Part shown: piece after piece, positions 17,321-27,128 of the stretch
Position numbering within the stretch: the stretch's first letter is position 1
How the letters are laid out: each line of letters opens with the position of its first letter
Origin: Desulfobacterales bacterium
GTDB taxonomy: Bacteria > Desulfobacterota > UBA8473
Length of the DNA: 64,000 nucleotides
Direction: 5' to 3'
Assembly: GCA_016209225.1 (NCBI GenBank)
Contig: JACQWO010000051.1
Coordinates: 53,122 to 117,121 of the forward strand
Position numbers and translations under genes: made by a program
The notes under the pieces: generated by a model
Databases searched by the model: none
The model's input: only the letters and a program-made list of their open reading frames with translations
What the model was told of the DNA's origin: nothing

Positions 17321-18581
17321 TTCTTTTCTCCTTTGATTCATCTATCTTGCACCTACTCAAAAGGAGATCAGCGAGCTCTCTTACTGCCCCATCACCACCC
17401 TTAGTATGTAGAACAATCTTGGAAATCCTCTTTACCTCTTCTGTAGCATCAGCAACTGCCACTGGGCAGCCAACCATTCTCATGCATTCAAGGTCATTAA
17501 TATCATTACCAACATAAATACAGTTGTCTAAAGAAATATTTAAATTCTTGACAGTTTTCTCTAATCGTTCCGCCTTGTTAACTTCTCCCGAATAGCAGTT
17601 TAAACCTAATTTCAAACAACGTTTTTCAACAACTGAATTTATTTCTTGGCTTAAAACTATGACATTAAAGTTTGCTCTGCAAAGCATATTAATAGCCAAT
17701 CCATCAGATCGATTACAAACTACTCCTTCGGATCCGTCCTCCAAGACAATAACCTTATTATCCGTCATCACACCATCGAAATCCAATATAATCAACTCAA
17801 TTTTTTTCGGTAAAACCTCTTTATAATCGCTGCTACTCGTAGTAGGCAAGTCTTCACTGCGTGGCCAATGAATGTCTAGTTTCCACGAGGAAAGTAACCT
17901 TTCTGCTACAGAAATATGGTCTAATGTGTCTATATCTATACAATATTTTCTATCTATAAAGATGGGCAATATCTTGGTTCCGGTTAAAGACTTTTTGTCC
18001 TTTATTGTTTCAATCCCAATCACATCGACATGACCTGTTTGCCAAAATGTTTCCGGAAGTTTCTGGCGAGGCATATTATAAGGTTCGTCAAACCACCCTT
18101 CCATTAGAGGCTTCATCAAACCGGTCTGATCAATAAGCCACATCTTGAAAGGGTTTTCCTCTGCCCTCACTACCCCTCTTACGCAATCAACACCTGGATT
18201 TTGTATAAAAAATCCAACCGCCTCATCTATCAGCTCCTTAGACCTTAAAGGACTTGTTGGCCGCAATTGAACAACAATATCAGGACAGTAATTCTCCTCC
18301 GACTCAAGCCATTCAATTGCATGCTGAAAAACTGGGAAATCTGGAGTATCATCTTTTGCCAACTCACCTGGCCGTAAAAAAGGCACTTCCGCACCGAATT
18401 GTCTAGCAATTTTGGCAATTTCCGGATCGTCAGTTGAAACGATAACTCTGTTTATCCTCCGTGCAGCCAACCCACTCGCTATACTATACGCTATTAAAGG
18501 ATACCCTGCCAGGTTTACGATGTTTTTTTGGGGGATTGCCTTTGACCCACCCCTGGCTGGGATCAGAGCCATAATTTCCAT
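17313..18581 (-). CDS. CMP-nonulosonate cytidylyltransferase fused to HAD (KdsC-like) phosphatase
   Basis: 422 residues from ATG 18581 (AGAGAGG lies 10 bases before; the ORF track start 18632 is 17 codons too early). Residues 1 to about 235 are a NeuA-type cytidylyltransferase: ALIPARGGSKAIPQKNI, VSTDDPEIAKIA and QLRPTSPLRSKELI. Residues about 255-420 are a HAD class C phosphatase: LILDFDGVMTDN with the nucleophile Asp, and YVGNDINDLECM with the metal-binding Asp. The order matches CMAS-type fusions. The phosphatase half suggests that the nonulosonate may pass through a 9-phosphate, which is an inference. Confidence 0.85.
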   Translation of the reverse strand: MEIMALIPARGGSKAIPQKNIVNLAGYPLIAYSIASGLAARRINRVIVSTDDPEIAKIARQFGAEVPFLRPGELAKDDTPDFPVFQHAIEWLESEENYCPDIVVQLRPTSPLRSKELIDEAVGFFIQNPGVDCVRGVVRAEENPFKMWLIDQTGLMKPLMEGWFDEPYNMPRQKLPETFWQTGHVDVIGIETIKDKKSLTGTKILPIFIDRKYCIDIDTLDHISVAERLLSSWKLDIHWPRSEDLPTTSSSDYKEVLPKKIELIILDFDGVMTDNKVIVLEDGSEGVVCNRSDGLAINMLCRANFNVIVLSQEINSVVEKRCLKLGLNCYSGEVNKAERLEKTVKNLNISLDNCIYVGNDINDLECMRMVGCPVAVADATEEVKRISKIVLHTKGGDGAVRELADLLLSRCKIDESKEKRSG

Positions 18582-18600
18582 TCGCTTATTTACCTCTCTT

Positions 18601-19671
18601 TTATCTACTTTGTGCCTTTGCCAACGAGCCAATCAGATTCATGTCGCATCGGGCTGTGCATTTTATCCCTAGAGTCAGATCAAAATGATCCTGTCGGAGT
18701 TTCCTATATTTCTCGCCATTCCAAATGTCATAAAGGGGTTCTTTTTTAGCATCTCCCAAAATTATTTCATTATTAAAATCTTCGACACACATGGCTGATT
18801 CCCCATTTGATTTTATTGTCATTGATGACCATGGAAATTGACAGAATTCAAGCCAATGTATGGATTTTGTCCCTTCATTTTTATTTTGATACCATTGCTG
18901 ATCCTGACTTTTTAGGTAGATATACACATCTAAGTCTTTGAACGCATCCCGTAATCTTTCAAACTCATCCTCTTGCCACGGCTTATTTAAGTTTAACATC
19001 GTTATAACAATGATGGTCTTGTATGCCCTTTTCTCTTTTATATCGAGCAATTTAAGGATTTTCCTATAGCTGTCAGTATAGTTGGATGCATTTCCTCTTA
19101 TTTGTTTGTGACGAATATCGTCAACACTTTCTATTGAATACTTTATGTAATTTAATCCGTTTTGAAACATTTCTATAGTCTTGTCAAGATTAATATTTGC
19201 TGGATTACAACTGAAGTAAGTTGGTATGTTTCTTTCAGATAGGAGTCTAATTTTTTCTGGCATCTTTTTATCTAATAGGGGATCACCATATCCATGCAAT
19301 ACTATAACCCGTGGGATAATAAAAAGGAAAAAATGATTTTCGCTCATATCATTTCTCGAAATATGATAGTATTTTTCAACAAAATTTTCCCATCTTTGCC
19401 ATTCAGTATCTAAAAATGGTCTGATCTGAGCTATTATCTTCCTATATGTTTTCATATCCAACGTTTCTATCGGACGGGTCATTATGGTAGTGCGTGGACA
19501 CATTTCGCATCTCATATTGCAGGCATTTGTTGTTTCAATATTATATACAAATGGTTCTTTACTGCGAAACTCTTCAAGTTTGGTCATTAAATATTGCTTG
19601 TCTTTCAATTCCTGCCCCATTAACTGATTCTTTAACTCAGCAGATTTCATGTAAAAATGAATGTCAAGCAT
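18601..19671 (-). CDS. Radical SAM protein with SPASM-like C-terminus
   Basis: 356 residues. The cluster motif is IETTNACNMRCEMCPRTTIM (C-x3-C-x2-C) near residue 48, and the C-terminal part has the SPASM-like WNGEKYRKLRQDHF with nearby cysteines (GIKCTARC). Such genes recur in nonulosonate and flagellin-glycan loci. The reaction cannot be told from sequence. It precedes the neuA fusion by 19 bases, so they are probably co-transcribed. Confidence 0.8.
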   Translation of the reverse strand: MLDIHFYMKSAELKNQLMGQELKDKQYLMTKLEEFRSKEPFVYNIETTNACNMRCEMCPRTTIMTRPIETLDMKTYRKIIAQIRPFLDTEWQRWENFVEKYYHISRNDMSENHFFLFIIPRVIVLHGYGDPLLDKKMPEKIRLLSERNIPTYFSCNPANINLDKTIEMFQNGLNYIKYSIESVDDIRHKQIRGNASNYTDSYRKILKLLDIKEKRAYKTIIVITMLNLNKPWQEDEFERLRDAFKDLDVYIYLKSQDQQWYQNKNEGTKSIHWLEFCQFPWSSMTIKSNGESAMCVEDFNNEIILGDAKKEPLYDIWNGEKYRKLRQDHFDLTLGIKCTARCDMNLIGSLAKAQSR

Positions 19672-19679
19672 CTTTTTCC

Positions 19680-20663
19680 TTATACATTTATCGTTCTTTG
19701 TTCTCGTATAGATTGCTTTATTGCCATTACAACTTTTAAGGATTTTATCCCATCATCCAAGGTAATTGATGTCCCTTTGCTACCCTGGATACAATCAATG
19801 AAATGTTGTATTTCGTCAATAAACATGTTGTTTCGCTCGAATTCCTTTAGCACTGAGAAAGTTTCCCAACTGCTATTATTAGTTCGATAGAGATGTACAT
19901 TTCCATCGCTGTTATCCCATTTAATCACCCCATTGCACCCCGTTATTTGAAGCCAATGGGACGGTGGCCTCTGAATATAGTCTAGGTGAACATGGCCAAT
20001 CAAGCCAGAATTGAATTGCAATAGGACATCAACTGTATCTTCGACAGGTAAGGTTAAATCACCTAAAGATCCCCCTAACGATGCTACATACGAAATTTCT
20101 CCAATGAGCCATCTTAGATAATCAAACGGATGACAAAGGGTCAAAATAACCCCTCCTCCCAAATCTTCTCGTGCACTATAGCCCTTACGATAGTCTTCCC
20201 ATGGATGCCAGTCCGGTAAATATTCGCCCCAATGAGCAGCCACATGAACGACTCGTCCTATCGCTTGTTCATCCAGAAGCTCTTTAATCTTCTTTAATCC
20301 AGGGTGAAACCTGAATTGGAAACCTATACACACAATTAATTTTTTTGCAATGACAATTTTTTGCAATTCATCAATTCCATCCAAATTATGTGAAAGTGGC
20401 TTTTCTATAAAAAGATGACACCCTAGCTTTGCACATCTCAGTGCTACAGGTATGTGCAGATTTGTTGGATTTGTAATAAAAGCTGCATTTGGTCTTTCTG
20501 ACAAAGCATCATCTAGAGAAGAGAAGGATAAAAATGACTGTTCTGTCGTTCTTAAAGGCAAAAACCGTGTCCGATATAAAATGATATTATCGTGCTCCAA
20601 TGAGAGTAGATTCCGAATATGTCTTTCACCAACAGATCCAACACCACAAATAAGAAATTTCAT
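19680..20663 (-). CDS. Gfo/Idh/MocA-family oxidoreductase
   Basis: 327 residues. Rossmann start FLICGVGSVGERHIRNLLSL, EKP motif as FIEKPLSH near residue 91, and the catalytic region GGGVILTLCHPFDYLRWL near residue 168. The family reduces keto-sugar nucleotides or oxidises hydroxyls with NAD(P). It ends 9 bases before the radical SAM gene and is likely in the nonulosonate part of the pathway. Confidence 0.85.
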   Translation of the reverse strand: MKFLICGVGSVGERHIRNLLSLEHDNIILYRTRFLPLRTTEQSFLSFSSLDDALSERPNAAFITNPTNLHIPVALRCAKLGCHLFIEKPLSHNLDGIDELQKIVIAKKLIVCIGFQFRFHPGLKKIKELLDEQAIGRVVHVAAHWGEYLPDWHPWEDYRKGYSAREDLGGGVILTLCHPFDYLRWLIGEISYVASLGGSLGDLTLPVEDTVDVLLQFNSGLIGHVHLDYIQRPPSHWLQITGCNGVIKWDNSDGNVHLYRTNNSSWETFSVLKEFERNNMFIDEIQHFIDCIQGSKGTSITLDDGIKSLKVVMAIKQSIREQRTINV

Positions 20664-20772
20664 CTCAGGGTACCGTCTTACTATTTTGACTAAATAAATT
20701 TATAATAGAGAACATCTTGGCGATTCACCACTAGTACACGGTGAGCCCGGTGAACCACTTTTTCTTGTCCTT

Positions 20773-22581
20773 TTATACCTCAAGTTTGCCTGACTCTGCC
20801 ATCCGTTTAAAGTCAGGATTTTTCAAGACAAGCTCATCGAATGTCCCTGAATCAATAATAGAACCTTTTTTCATAAAATAAATATTATCGCATTGCCTGA
20901 TAGTACTAAGCCGATGGGCAATAATGATTAGCGTTTTTTGTCCGGACAACTCTTCGATAGCACGGCTTAATTCCTTTTCTGTTTCGTTATCCAATGCTGA
21001 AGTTGCCTCATCCAGGATCAATATTTCCGGTTGGTGATAGATGGCCCTTGCAATACCAAGTCTCTGACGCTGTCCACCAGATATCCTAACACCGTTTTCC
21101 CCGACAAACGTATTCAAACCATCCGGCAATTGCTTTACAAACAGATCCAGTTGAGCAATTTTCAGGGCTTCACAGACCTTGGAATTATCGATCTCATCAT
21201 ATTCCAACCCAAAGGCAACATTGCTCAGGATATCGGTATCCAGAAGGTAAATGGATTGAGGTACATAACCGATATTTTGCTGCCATGCAGCAAGATGTTG
21301 AAATACATCCTGCTCATCAGCGCAAATCTTCCCTTCTGAAGGCACAAGCAACCCTAAAATTAGATTGACCAGCGTTGTTTTACCGGCACCTGAAGGTCCG
21401 GCAAACCCCACAGTCTGTCCCTTCACGATTTTAAGGGAAATCCCATGCAGAGCTTTTTCATCAGAGTTTGGATAAGCATAGCCGAGGTTCTGTAAACTTA
21501 TATCTCTTTTAAATGAAAGTGGGTTCTTTATAGATTGGCCGACCTGAAGAATAATTGGATTGATCATGTTGAAGTTATGAACGTCCTCATAAATAACGTC
21601 GACAGCGGGGCTATTGAAACGGATCTGCTGTAAATTAGACGTTATCCAGGATATTGAAGGCATTAGCCTGATTGTTGCCATAGCAAATAGAGACAGTGTC
21701 GGCAAAAATATTTCGATGTCCTTGCCTTGTACCACCAGCAGCATGATAATCAAAACCACGCTTCCAGCGCCACACACCTCTAAAAGCAGACGGGGTATAC
21801 TATTAAGTGTTAATGCCTTCCAGTAAGCACGAGCATGTTCAATCATGTTGGCGTAATACCGATTGGAAAAAAAACTTTCACTGCCTGAAATCTTTACCTC
21901 TTTTATTGCTCCAAATCCCTCTAAAATTGATTGACCTGCATATTTTTGTGAAGACTGTAGTTTTTCCCCCCAAATTCGGGAGTAGCCCATGTCCACTTTA
22001 TGAAAAACTCCGCCGACCAATCCCAATGTAACAATACTGAAAATGACAATAACCGGATTGATCAGTAGTAACATGATCATGACACAGGTTACTACACAGA
22101 GTTCAGTACATATCTTCAAAAGGCTTTGCACAACGACATAAACCTTACTGACTTCAAACCGAATATTTCTATCCAGTTCAGCCGTATTGCGCTCCAGATG
22201 GAAGGTATAAGGGCTGTTTAAATATAATCTAAACAATATTTTCCCTAGTGAAGCCCGTTTGGAATTAACAAAGCGAAACTGCAGATAGTTCATCACGCCG
22301 ATAAAGATGTTTTTTATCACATAAAACGCCACCAACCCGATGCTCATATAGATCATAAAATCTGTTGGATTTGGTGTGCCAACGGCCTCATTTAACCTGT
22401 GCAGCCATTTATTACTTTCAATAATCCCGGGATCTGCAACGATAGTGATAAATGGCACAATCAGACCAACCCCACCGGCTTCAAGGATTGAACCTATAAG
22501 CATTAATCCAAACAGCAACAAAAACTGCAGGCGGGTACGGCGATCGAAAAGATAGAAAAGCTTTTTAATGATTGAGAACAT
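20773..22581 (-). CDS. ABC transporter, fused permease/ATPase (MsbA/PglK-like lipid-glycan flippase)
   Basis: 602 residues: a six-helix membrane domain (1 to about 330, first helices FLLLFGLMLIGSIL and GVGLIVPFITIV), then an ATPase with Walker A GPSGAGKTT near 395, signature ISGGQRQR near 500 and Walker B LILDEATSALD. Half-transporters of this type flip lipid-linked glycans or lipid A across the inner membrane. No Wzx- or Wzy-like gene was found in this window, so this may be the only flippase candidate here. A 109-base gap separates it from the next gene downstream. Confidence 0.85.
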   Translation of the reverse strand: MFSIIKKLFYLFDRRTRLQFLLLFGLMLIGSILEAGGVGLIVPFITIVADPGIIESNKWLHRLNEAVGTPNPTDFMIYMSIGLVAFYVIKNIFIGVMNYLQFRFVNSKRASLGKILFRLYLNSPYTFHLERNTAELDRNIRFEVSKVYVVVQSLLKICTELCVVTCVMIMLLLINPVIVIFSIVTLGLVGGVFHKVDMGYSRIWGEKLQSSQKYAGQSILEGFGAIKEVKISGSESFFSNRYYANMIEHARAYWKALTLNSIPRLLLEVCGAGSVVLIIMLLVVQGKDIEIFLPTLSLFAMATIRLMPSISWITSNLQQIRFNSPAVDVIYEDVHNFNMINPIILQVGQSIKNPLSFKRDISLQNLGYAYPNSDEKALHGISLKIVKGQTVGFAGPSGAGKTTLVNLILGLLVPSEGKICADEQDVFQHLAAWQQNIGYVPQSIYLLDTDILSNVAFGLEYDEIDNSKVCEALKIAQLDLFVKQLPDGLNTFVGENGVRISGGQRQRLGIARAIYHQPEILILDEATSALDNETEKELSRAIEELSGQKTLIIIAHRLSTIRQCDNIYFMKKGSIIDSGTFDELVLKNPDFKRMAESGKLEV

Positions 22582-22615
22582 ATTTGCAATTCAAGCAGGG
22601 ATTATTTTCTCTGCT

Positions 22616-23752
22616 TTATTCCTTGGTAAAGGTATGGACACCATTGGGATAGCGCATCATGTGCTCATAGATTGGCTGGAGGTCAGCATAAAAAGGAGAA
22701 CCGGTTAGCTCACGTTTAAGTCTTAGTTTGTTGTAAGCCTCGCGAGGTGACCGGCCCATAACAACAAGTCTACGTTCTATGATAGCAGAGCGGGCTGCAG
22801 CAGGCAATATCTGGATCACTCGCCAAATCCGCCGTACAGCCCGTTTCCACACATCCTGCCCCTCCCAGGTACATGGGCCAATGTTACTTGCGTATAGCAT
22901 TAGTGCCAGAAAAGCAAGGAAAGCATGATTGACTTCATTCTTTGCTTCCGTTACTGGCAAATCCATAACATTTTCAAGTTCTTCCACCAAACAGTTACGG
23001 AATTGTGTGTACCTCTGCGAGAAATCATCCGATATGAGCAAATCCAGCCAGCTTAACCTCTTTCCCTTCCCCGCTGACGAGTCAGGGATAACCTGGCGCA
23101 CCATATACAGGATGTCCAGACGTTTTGCCTTACCTTGAATCAGGCTTAAGCAAGATGGCAACAACTCGCCGAATCGGATATCAGCAGTCTTATCGTGGCA
23201 GACCTGCATATTGTGTATAAGATCTGAGCGACGGTGAACCGAGTAAAATGTTGCTGTGTAGCCCTTGAGATGCTTTTGAAGACGAAGTCGTGGATCATTG
23301 AAGTCGAGAATACACTGTGGATAGGTTTCAATACGGAGACTGTGATGTGCATCGCGATTTGCACTAGTATAGGAGAAGAACCTGAGTGCATGCCCGTGGG
23401 CTATGGAGTAATCCGGGTTGGCTTCAAGGAAACACACGCATAGTTCGATTGCTTGAGGAAGAATGAAGTCATCATCTGCGCATATTACAGCGTATTTTGA
23501 ATTAACTGTATCGAGTGCCTGGGCTATCTTCAATGGCACACTTATATCCGTGCGGTACATTTGGTAGTGTACATTCAGGGTATTACATAAGGAGGCTACA
23601 ACATTCCGGTTTTCCTCGCATGAAGGTGCAAAGCTCGAATCAGCCACAACGATGGCATATGGGAATTTCTGCTCTTGATAATACAGTAATAACCTCTTAA
23701 GGAAATGTGGACGGTTATAGGTAGGGACCACAATAGAATATTCGTGACTCAT
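22616..23752 (-). CDS. Glycosyltransferase family 2-like protein
   Basis: 378 residues from ATG 23752 (ORF-track start 23764 is GTG). The N-terminus SIVVPTYNRPHFLKRLLLYY is the GT-A nucleotide-binding start; ICADDDFIL near residue 95 is the metal-binding DxD-type motif. The C-terminal half is a helical domain like that in TIGR00180-type glycosyltransferases. It would add one sugar to a lipid-linked chain. No membrane segment seen. Confidence 0.8.
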   Translation of the reverse strand: MSHEYSIVVPTYNRPHFLKRLLLYYQEQKFPYAIVVADSSFAPSCEENRNVVASLCNTLNVHYQMYRTDISVPLKIAQALDTVNSKYAVICADDDFILPQAIELCVCFLEANPDYSIAHGHALRFFSYTSANRDAHHSLRIETYPQCILDFNDPRLRLQKHLKGYTATFYSVHRRSDLIHNMQVCHDKTADIRFGELLPSCLSLIQGKAKRLDILYMVRQVIPDSSAGKGKRLSWLDLLISDDFSQRYTQFRNCLVEELENVMDLPVTEAKNEVNHAFLAFLALMLYASNIGPCTWEGQDVWKRAVRRIWRVIQILPAAARSAIIERRLVVMGRSPREAYNKLRLKRELTGSPFYADLQPIYEHMMRYPNGVHTFTKE

Positions 23753-23819
23753 TGTATTAAACACTTTAGCGTATTTTCTGGTTTGTGTTATTAGCGTTGC
23801 GGCCGGTTATTAACGATAA

Positions 23820-24824
23820 TTACCGTGTTGGAGTGCACATCCACCATTCATACATATTGGCTGCGAATGGGTGCATTTCGCGATTTAGTATTCTTTTCAA
23901 AGTACTTTTTATGTTTGATTTCACGCTCTGTAGCATACTCACTTTCGAAGAAGAATCAATCTCTGAGATCAAAAAATCTTTGGACAGTAATTCCTTTAAA
24001 TCTTTTAACTCATCGTTTTGTGGATTTGCATATCGTCGGTTATGGCTTATCAAGCCACCTTTGGTTACCCTAGCAATGTTGCTACTATAATAGTGCACTT
24101 GTTCTTCTGTCATTTCACCCAATGAAGCTTGATTCAGAGCAATATCAAACGTTTTGCTTGGAATGTCAGCTAGACTCCACGGAGGCAAAAAAGAAAAATC
24201 GTAGTCGGATAGGTTATCTATTTTGTCAGATCTTGAGTAGACATAAAACTTTAATTCCGGATATAAGTTATATAAATAATATACGGAAAAGTATAGTGTA
24301 TATGGAATGTCTATAATTACATATTTTATCTTTGGATAGGTTTTCTTTAAGTGAAATGCTACCCCCCCCCATCCACCACCCACTTCAAGAAATTTGTATT
24401 CTTCTTCTGGAGATGAAGAGAATACTTTACTAATCATTTTCAATACAGTCATATATCTTAAAACATCAGAATTAATTAACTTGTTTTCAAATTCGAACCC
24501 GAACCCCCCCATTGCAGATGGTTCTGACAAAGGTTCAATATCTGGCACCTCACTCGAGAGTTCCTTGTAATCATTGATCATCTTTTTTTTCTTTATTTTG
24601 TTACAGGCCACATCCAGGTACTGGAATGGATGAGTACCGGTAACCATATCCGTATGGTAGCGTAAATATTCAACAACTTCTGGTTGCCACGAAAATACAT
24701 AGCTAAAATAGGAGATAGAGTCCTGCCAATAGTTACTTGGCCTGTGAAGATGAAGATTATAGTTTTCATAATTGTCCAATTCTATTCTCATCTCATCTAA
24801 ACGTCTTTTAAATTCATCTAACAT
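23820..24824 (-). CDS. Putative sugar O-methyltransferase
   Basis: 334 residues from ATG 24824, chosen because GAGGAAA lies 6-7 bases upstream. The protein has FLEVGGGWGGVAFHL near residue 160 and VIIDIPYTLYFSVYYLYNL next, the pattern of the NanM-type sugar O-methyltransferase family (TIGR04371-like). DIALNQASLGEM follows as the post-motif. It would decorate a sugar of the surface glycan. Confidence 0.75.
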   Translation of the reverse strand: MLDEFKRRLDEMRIELDNYENYNLHLHRPSNYWQDSISYFSYVFSWQPEVVEYLRYHTDMVTGTHPFQYLDVACNKIKKKKMINDYKELSSEVPDIEPLSEPSAMGGFGFEFENKLINSDVLRYMTVLKMISKVFSSSPEEEYKFLEVGGGWGGVAFHLKKTYPKIKYVIIDIPYTLYFSVYYLYNLYPELKFYVYSRSDKIDNLSDYDFSFLPPWSLADIPSKTFDIALNQASLGEMTEEQVHYYSSNIARVTKGGLISHNRRYANPQNDELKDLKELLSKDFLISEIDSSSKVSMLQSVKSNIKSTLKRILNREMHPFAANMYEWWMCTPTR

Positions 24825-24900
24825 ATATCTTTCCTCATTGTTGAACAACTTCAGTAGGCTTTCTTAAAAAATACCTATGTCTTTATGATAATCATGTTCT

Positions 24901-25665
24901 TTATGTACGCTTTAACCAAGCACTCGGCCAATATGTAACATTTAGTTTTAGTTCACTTTCGTTGAAGGGCCACTTGGGTTGTTCCAATACAAATTCGGGA
25001 TGTTTTTCAGCAAACTCCACAGCAGCATCTGCTGGATTATCCCAAATCCATTCAGGTTTGCCTCGAGGCACGTCATTCAGGTCTTTAGTTATTCCATCTG
25101 TTACGACAATGTATGAGCCTGTTGAAACAAGATCGTGATAAGCTTCCAATTCATCCAAAACATGTTGTTTTGTGTGATTGGAATCCAGTATTATCATTAC
25201 GGTTTCGTCAGGTTTTACAAAATTTTTAACCTGTTTCACTGTTTCTTCCGCAATAGAATTCCCTTCAACAAGCGTTATATAATTAGACAGATCATGAGAT
25301 TCAATTGCTTTCCTGTTATGTGGACGGATTTCCATGTCAACACCGATAACTTTCCCTTTTCCCATCACTTTGCAAATTGATGCATACAGCACCAGGGAAC
25401 CGCCATGGGCGATGCCTGTCTCAATGATAACATCCGGCTTAACTTGATAAATAACCTCCTGAATACGAAACATGTCATCTGGAAGTTGAATTATTGGACG
25501 ACCCATCCAAGTAAATGTGTAAGAATACTTCTCGTTCCATCCGACCTTAAGCCATTGATGAGATATTATTTCAAATGCCTCCCTTGAATAGAGATTAATT
25601 CTCTCGCATTCTCCATCAATTTCCTGAATCAGTATTTTAGCATTCGTATCAATTGTTAATTTCAT
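24901..25665 (-). CDS. Cephalosporin hydroxylase/CmcI-like methyltransferase
   Basis: 254 residues. The CmcI-type pattern is clear: PDVIIETGIAHGGSLVLYAS near residue 77, GVDMEIRPHNRKAIESH, TLVEGNSI and MIILDSNHTKQHVLDEL. Despite the name, most members are SAM-dependent O-methyltransferases acting on sugars (e.g. rhamnosyl O-methyltransferases). It ends 3 bases after the epimerase start region and is coupled to it. Confidence 0.8.
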   Translation of the reverse strand: MKLTIDTNAKILIQEIDGECERINLYSREAFEIISHQWLKVGWNEKYSYTFTWMGRPIIQLPDDMFRIQEVIYQVKPDVIIETGIAHGGSLVLYASICKVMGKGKVIGVDMEIRPHNRKAIESHDLSNYITLVEGNSIAEETVKQVKNFVKPDETVMIILDSNHTKQHVLDELEAYHDLVSTGSYIVVTDGITKDLNDVPRGKPEWIWDNPADAAVEFAEKHPEFVLEQPKWPFNESELKLNVTYWPSAWLKRT

Positions 25666-25668
25666 CTA

Positions 25669-26583
25669 TTATTCCTTAAAATGCTTGCGCCACCAATCAA
25701 TAGTTTTTTGCAACCCATCTTCCAGTGTATATTTAGATTCCCACCCAACTTCTTCAGTTAAACGAGTTGTATTAGCTACCAGCAGAGGAGGTTCATTTTT
25801 ATGTCCGGTCAATGCCCCAAACTTCACGACTTCAGGACATCCCAGTAGTTGTGAAATAAGTTGAATAATTGATTTCAAGGTAATTGGTTTGCCAGAAGCA
25901 ATATTAACTACACCTTCAACCTTACTATTGAGAAGTGTTACAAAAGCGGATGCCACATCATTAACAAAGAGAAAATCCCTTATTTGGTTTCCATGGGAAC
26001 AAAGAGCAGGCTCACCCTTTAGCAGAGAAAGGATCACAGATGGCACAAGGCGGGTTGGGCTTTCATGGGGACCGTACAGGAAGAAAATTCTACCCCAGGC
26101 GCTGCTAAGTCCTGTTTGTTGGGAAAAATGCCTCAATATTTCTTGCAAGCTGCGCTTGCACGTGCCGTAAAGAGTAGATACTTGCGTCGGTGTTACTTCT
26201 TCAGAACAGTATCCATAATTCCAATCGTATTCGGCGCAGGTGCCTGCCAATACAGCTCGCTTACCCCCTTGATTTACAAAGTTTGTTAGAAGATCTAAAC
26301 TGGCCTGTATCCATTTTATATTCTCCAAAGAGTTCCAGTACGTTCCAGGAGTTGTGTCCCAAGCAAAATGTAATAAATGAGTGGGCTTAATTTTTTCTAT
26401 TAAACTTCTTTGTTGATCAGTATTTAAGAGATTGCACTGATGCCAAAAAAGACGAGGTTCTTGTGTAATAAATGGTTGGCCGGTATTAAAGACAGCATGC
26501 ACTTCGTAACCATCTTCTATCATCAATGGGATTGTATGTTTACCTATAAAACCTGTGGCACCGGTTAAAAGAACTTTCTTCAT
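25669..26583 (-). CDS. NAD-dependent epimerase/dehydratase (extended SDR)
   Basis: 304 residues with VLLTGATGFIGKHTIPLM at the N-terminus, AGTCAEYDW in the active-site strand and YGTCKRSL giving the catalytic YxxxK near residue 140. GRIFFLYGPHE is the usual later signature. It overlaps rfbC by 4 bases (ATGA). Together with rfbC and the C-methyltransferase at 27559 it may make a branched or 6-deoxy sugar; that grouping is inferred from order. Confidence 0.85.
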   Translation of the reverse strand: MKKVLLTGATGFIGKHTIPLMIEDGYEVHAVFNTGQPFITQEPRLFWHQCNLLNTDQQRSLIEKIKPTHLLHFAWDTTPGTYWNSLENIKWIQASLDLLTNFVNQGGKRAVLAGTCAEYDWNYGYCSEEVTPTQVSTLYGTCKRSLQEILRHFSQQTGLSSAWGRIFFLYGPHESPTRLVPSVILSLLKGEPALCSHGNQIRDFLFVNDVASAFVTLLNSKVEGVVNIASGKPITLKSIIQLISQLLGCPEVVKFGALTGHKNEPPLLVANTTRLTEEVGWESKYTLEDGLQKTIDWWRKHFKE

Positions 26584-27128
26584 CTTTCGAAATTTGGATA
26601 GCTAATATCTTTTTTTGAAATTGATTGAATAGGTAGCGGCCAATTTATCCCAAATGCCGGGTCGTCCCACCTTATACCTTTTCCACATTCAGGATGATAG
26701 AATTCGGACATTTGATAAAAAACTACTGAATTACTCTCTAATGTCTGAAAGCCATGTGCAAAACCTTTCGGAACATAGAGCATTTTGTAGGGAGCAGTGA
26801 GCGGTGAGCGGTGAGCGGTCAGTTCCACAGCAAACCATTGACAGTAAGTCGGAGAATCTGGCCGCAAGTCTACAATTACATCATATATTGCTCCTCTTAT
26901 ACAACTGGCCAGTTTTGCTTCTTCATAAGGTGCTACCTGATAATGCATGCCACGAAGTGCACCTTTGGTTTTATTATAAGAGATATTGCACTGGACAATA
27001 CATGGATTTAAACCGTGTTTTTCAAATTCCTTCTGGCAGAAACTCCGGGCAAAAAAACCCCTTTCGTCTTCAATCGGTTCTAATTCAATAATATATGCGC
27101 CTTTGAGTTTGGTTTCGGTGAAAATCAT
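26580..27128 (-). CDS. rfbC: dTDP-4-dehydrorhamnose 3,5-epimerase
   Basis: 182 residues with family motifs: PIEDERGFFARSF, GALRGMHYQ (catalytic His) and MLYVPKGFAHGF. A short in-frame insertion (LTAHRSPLTAP) just before MLYVPKG is encoded by three 7-base repeats and is not usual in the family. The enzyme epimerises C3 and C5 of 4-keto sugars, a step also used for non-rhamnose deoxysugars. The ATG at 27128 directly abuts an inserted repeat cassette, which leaves it without a clear ribosome-binding site. Confidence 0.9.
   Translation of the reverse strand: MIFTETKLKGAYIIELEPIEDERGFFARSFCQKEFEKHGLNPCIVQCNISYNKTKGALRGMHYQVAPYEEAKLASCIRGAIYDVIVDLRPDSPTYCQWFAVELTAHRSPLTAPYKMLYVPKGFAHGFQTLESNSVVFYQMSEFYHPECGKGIRWDDPAFGINWPLPIQSISKKDISYPNFER
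26794..26822 (-). repeat. GTGAGCG heptamer repeat inside rfbC
   Basis: On the plus strand GTGAGCG is repeated three times in a row followed by GTCAG. It adds a multiple of three bases and encodes the extra loop in RfbC. The unit is one or two bases away from the GTGAAC heptamers at 39095 and 57870. Confidence 0.85.

Noticed and set aside
20664-20772. Degenerate heptamer pair (GGTGAGC, GGTGAAC) between the ABC transporter and oxidoreductase
   Set aside because: Only two imperfect units; too little to call a repeat locus.
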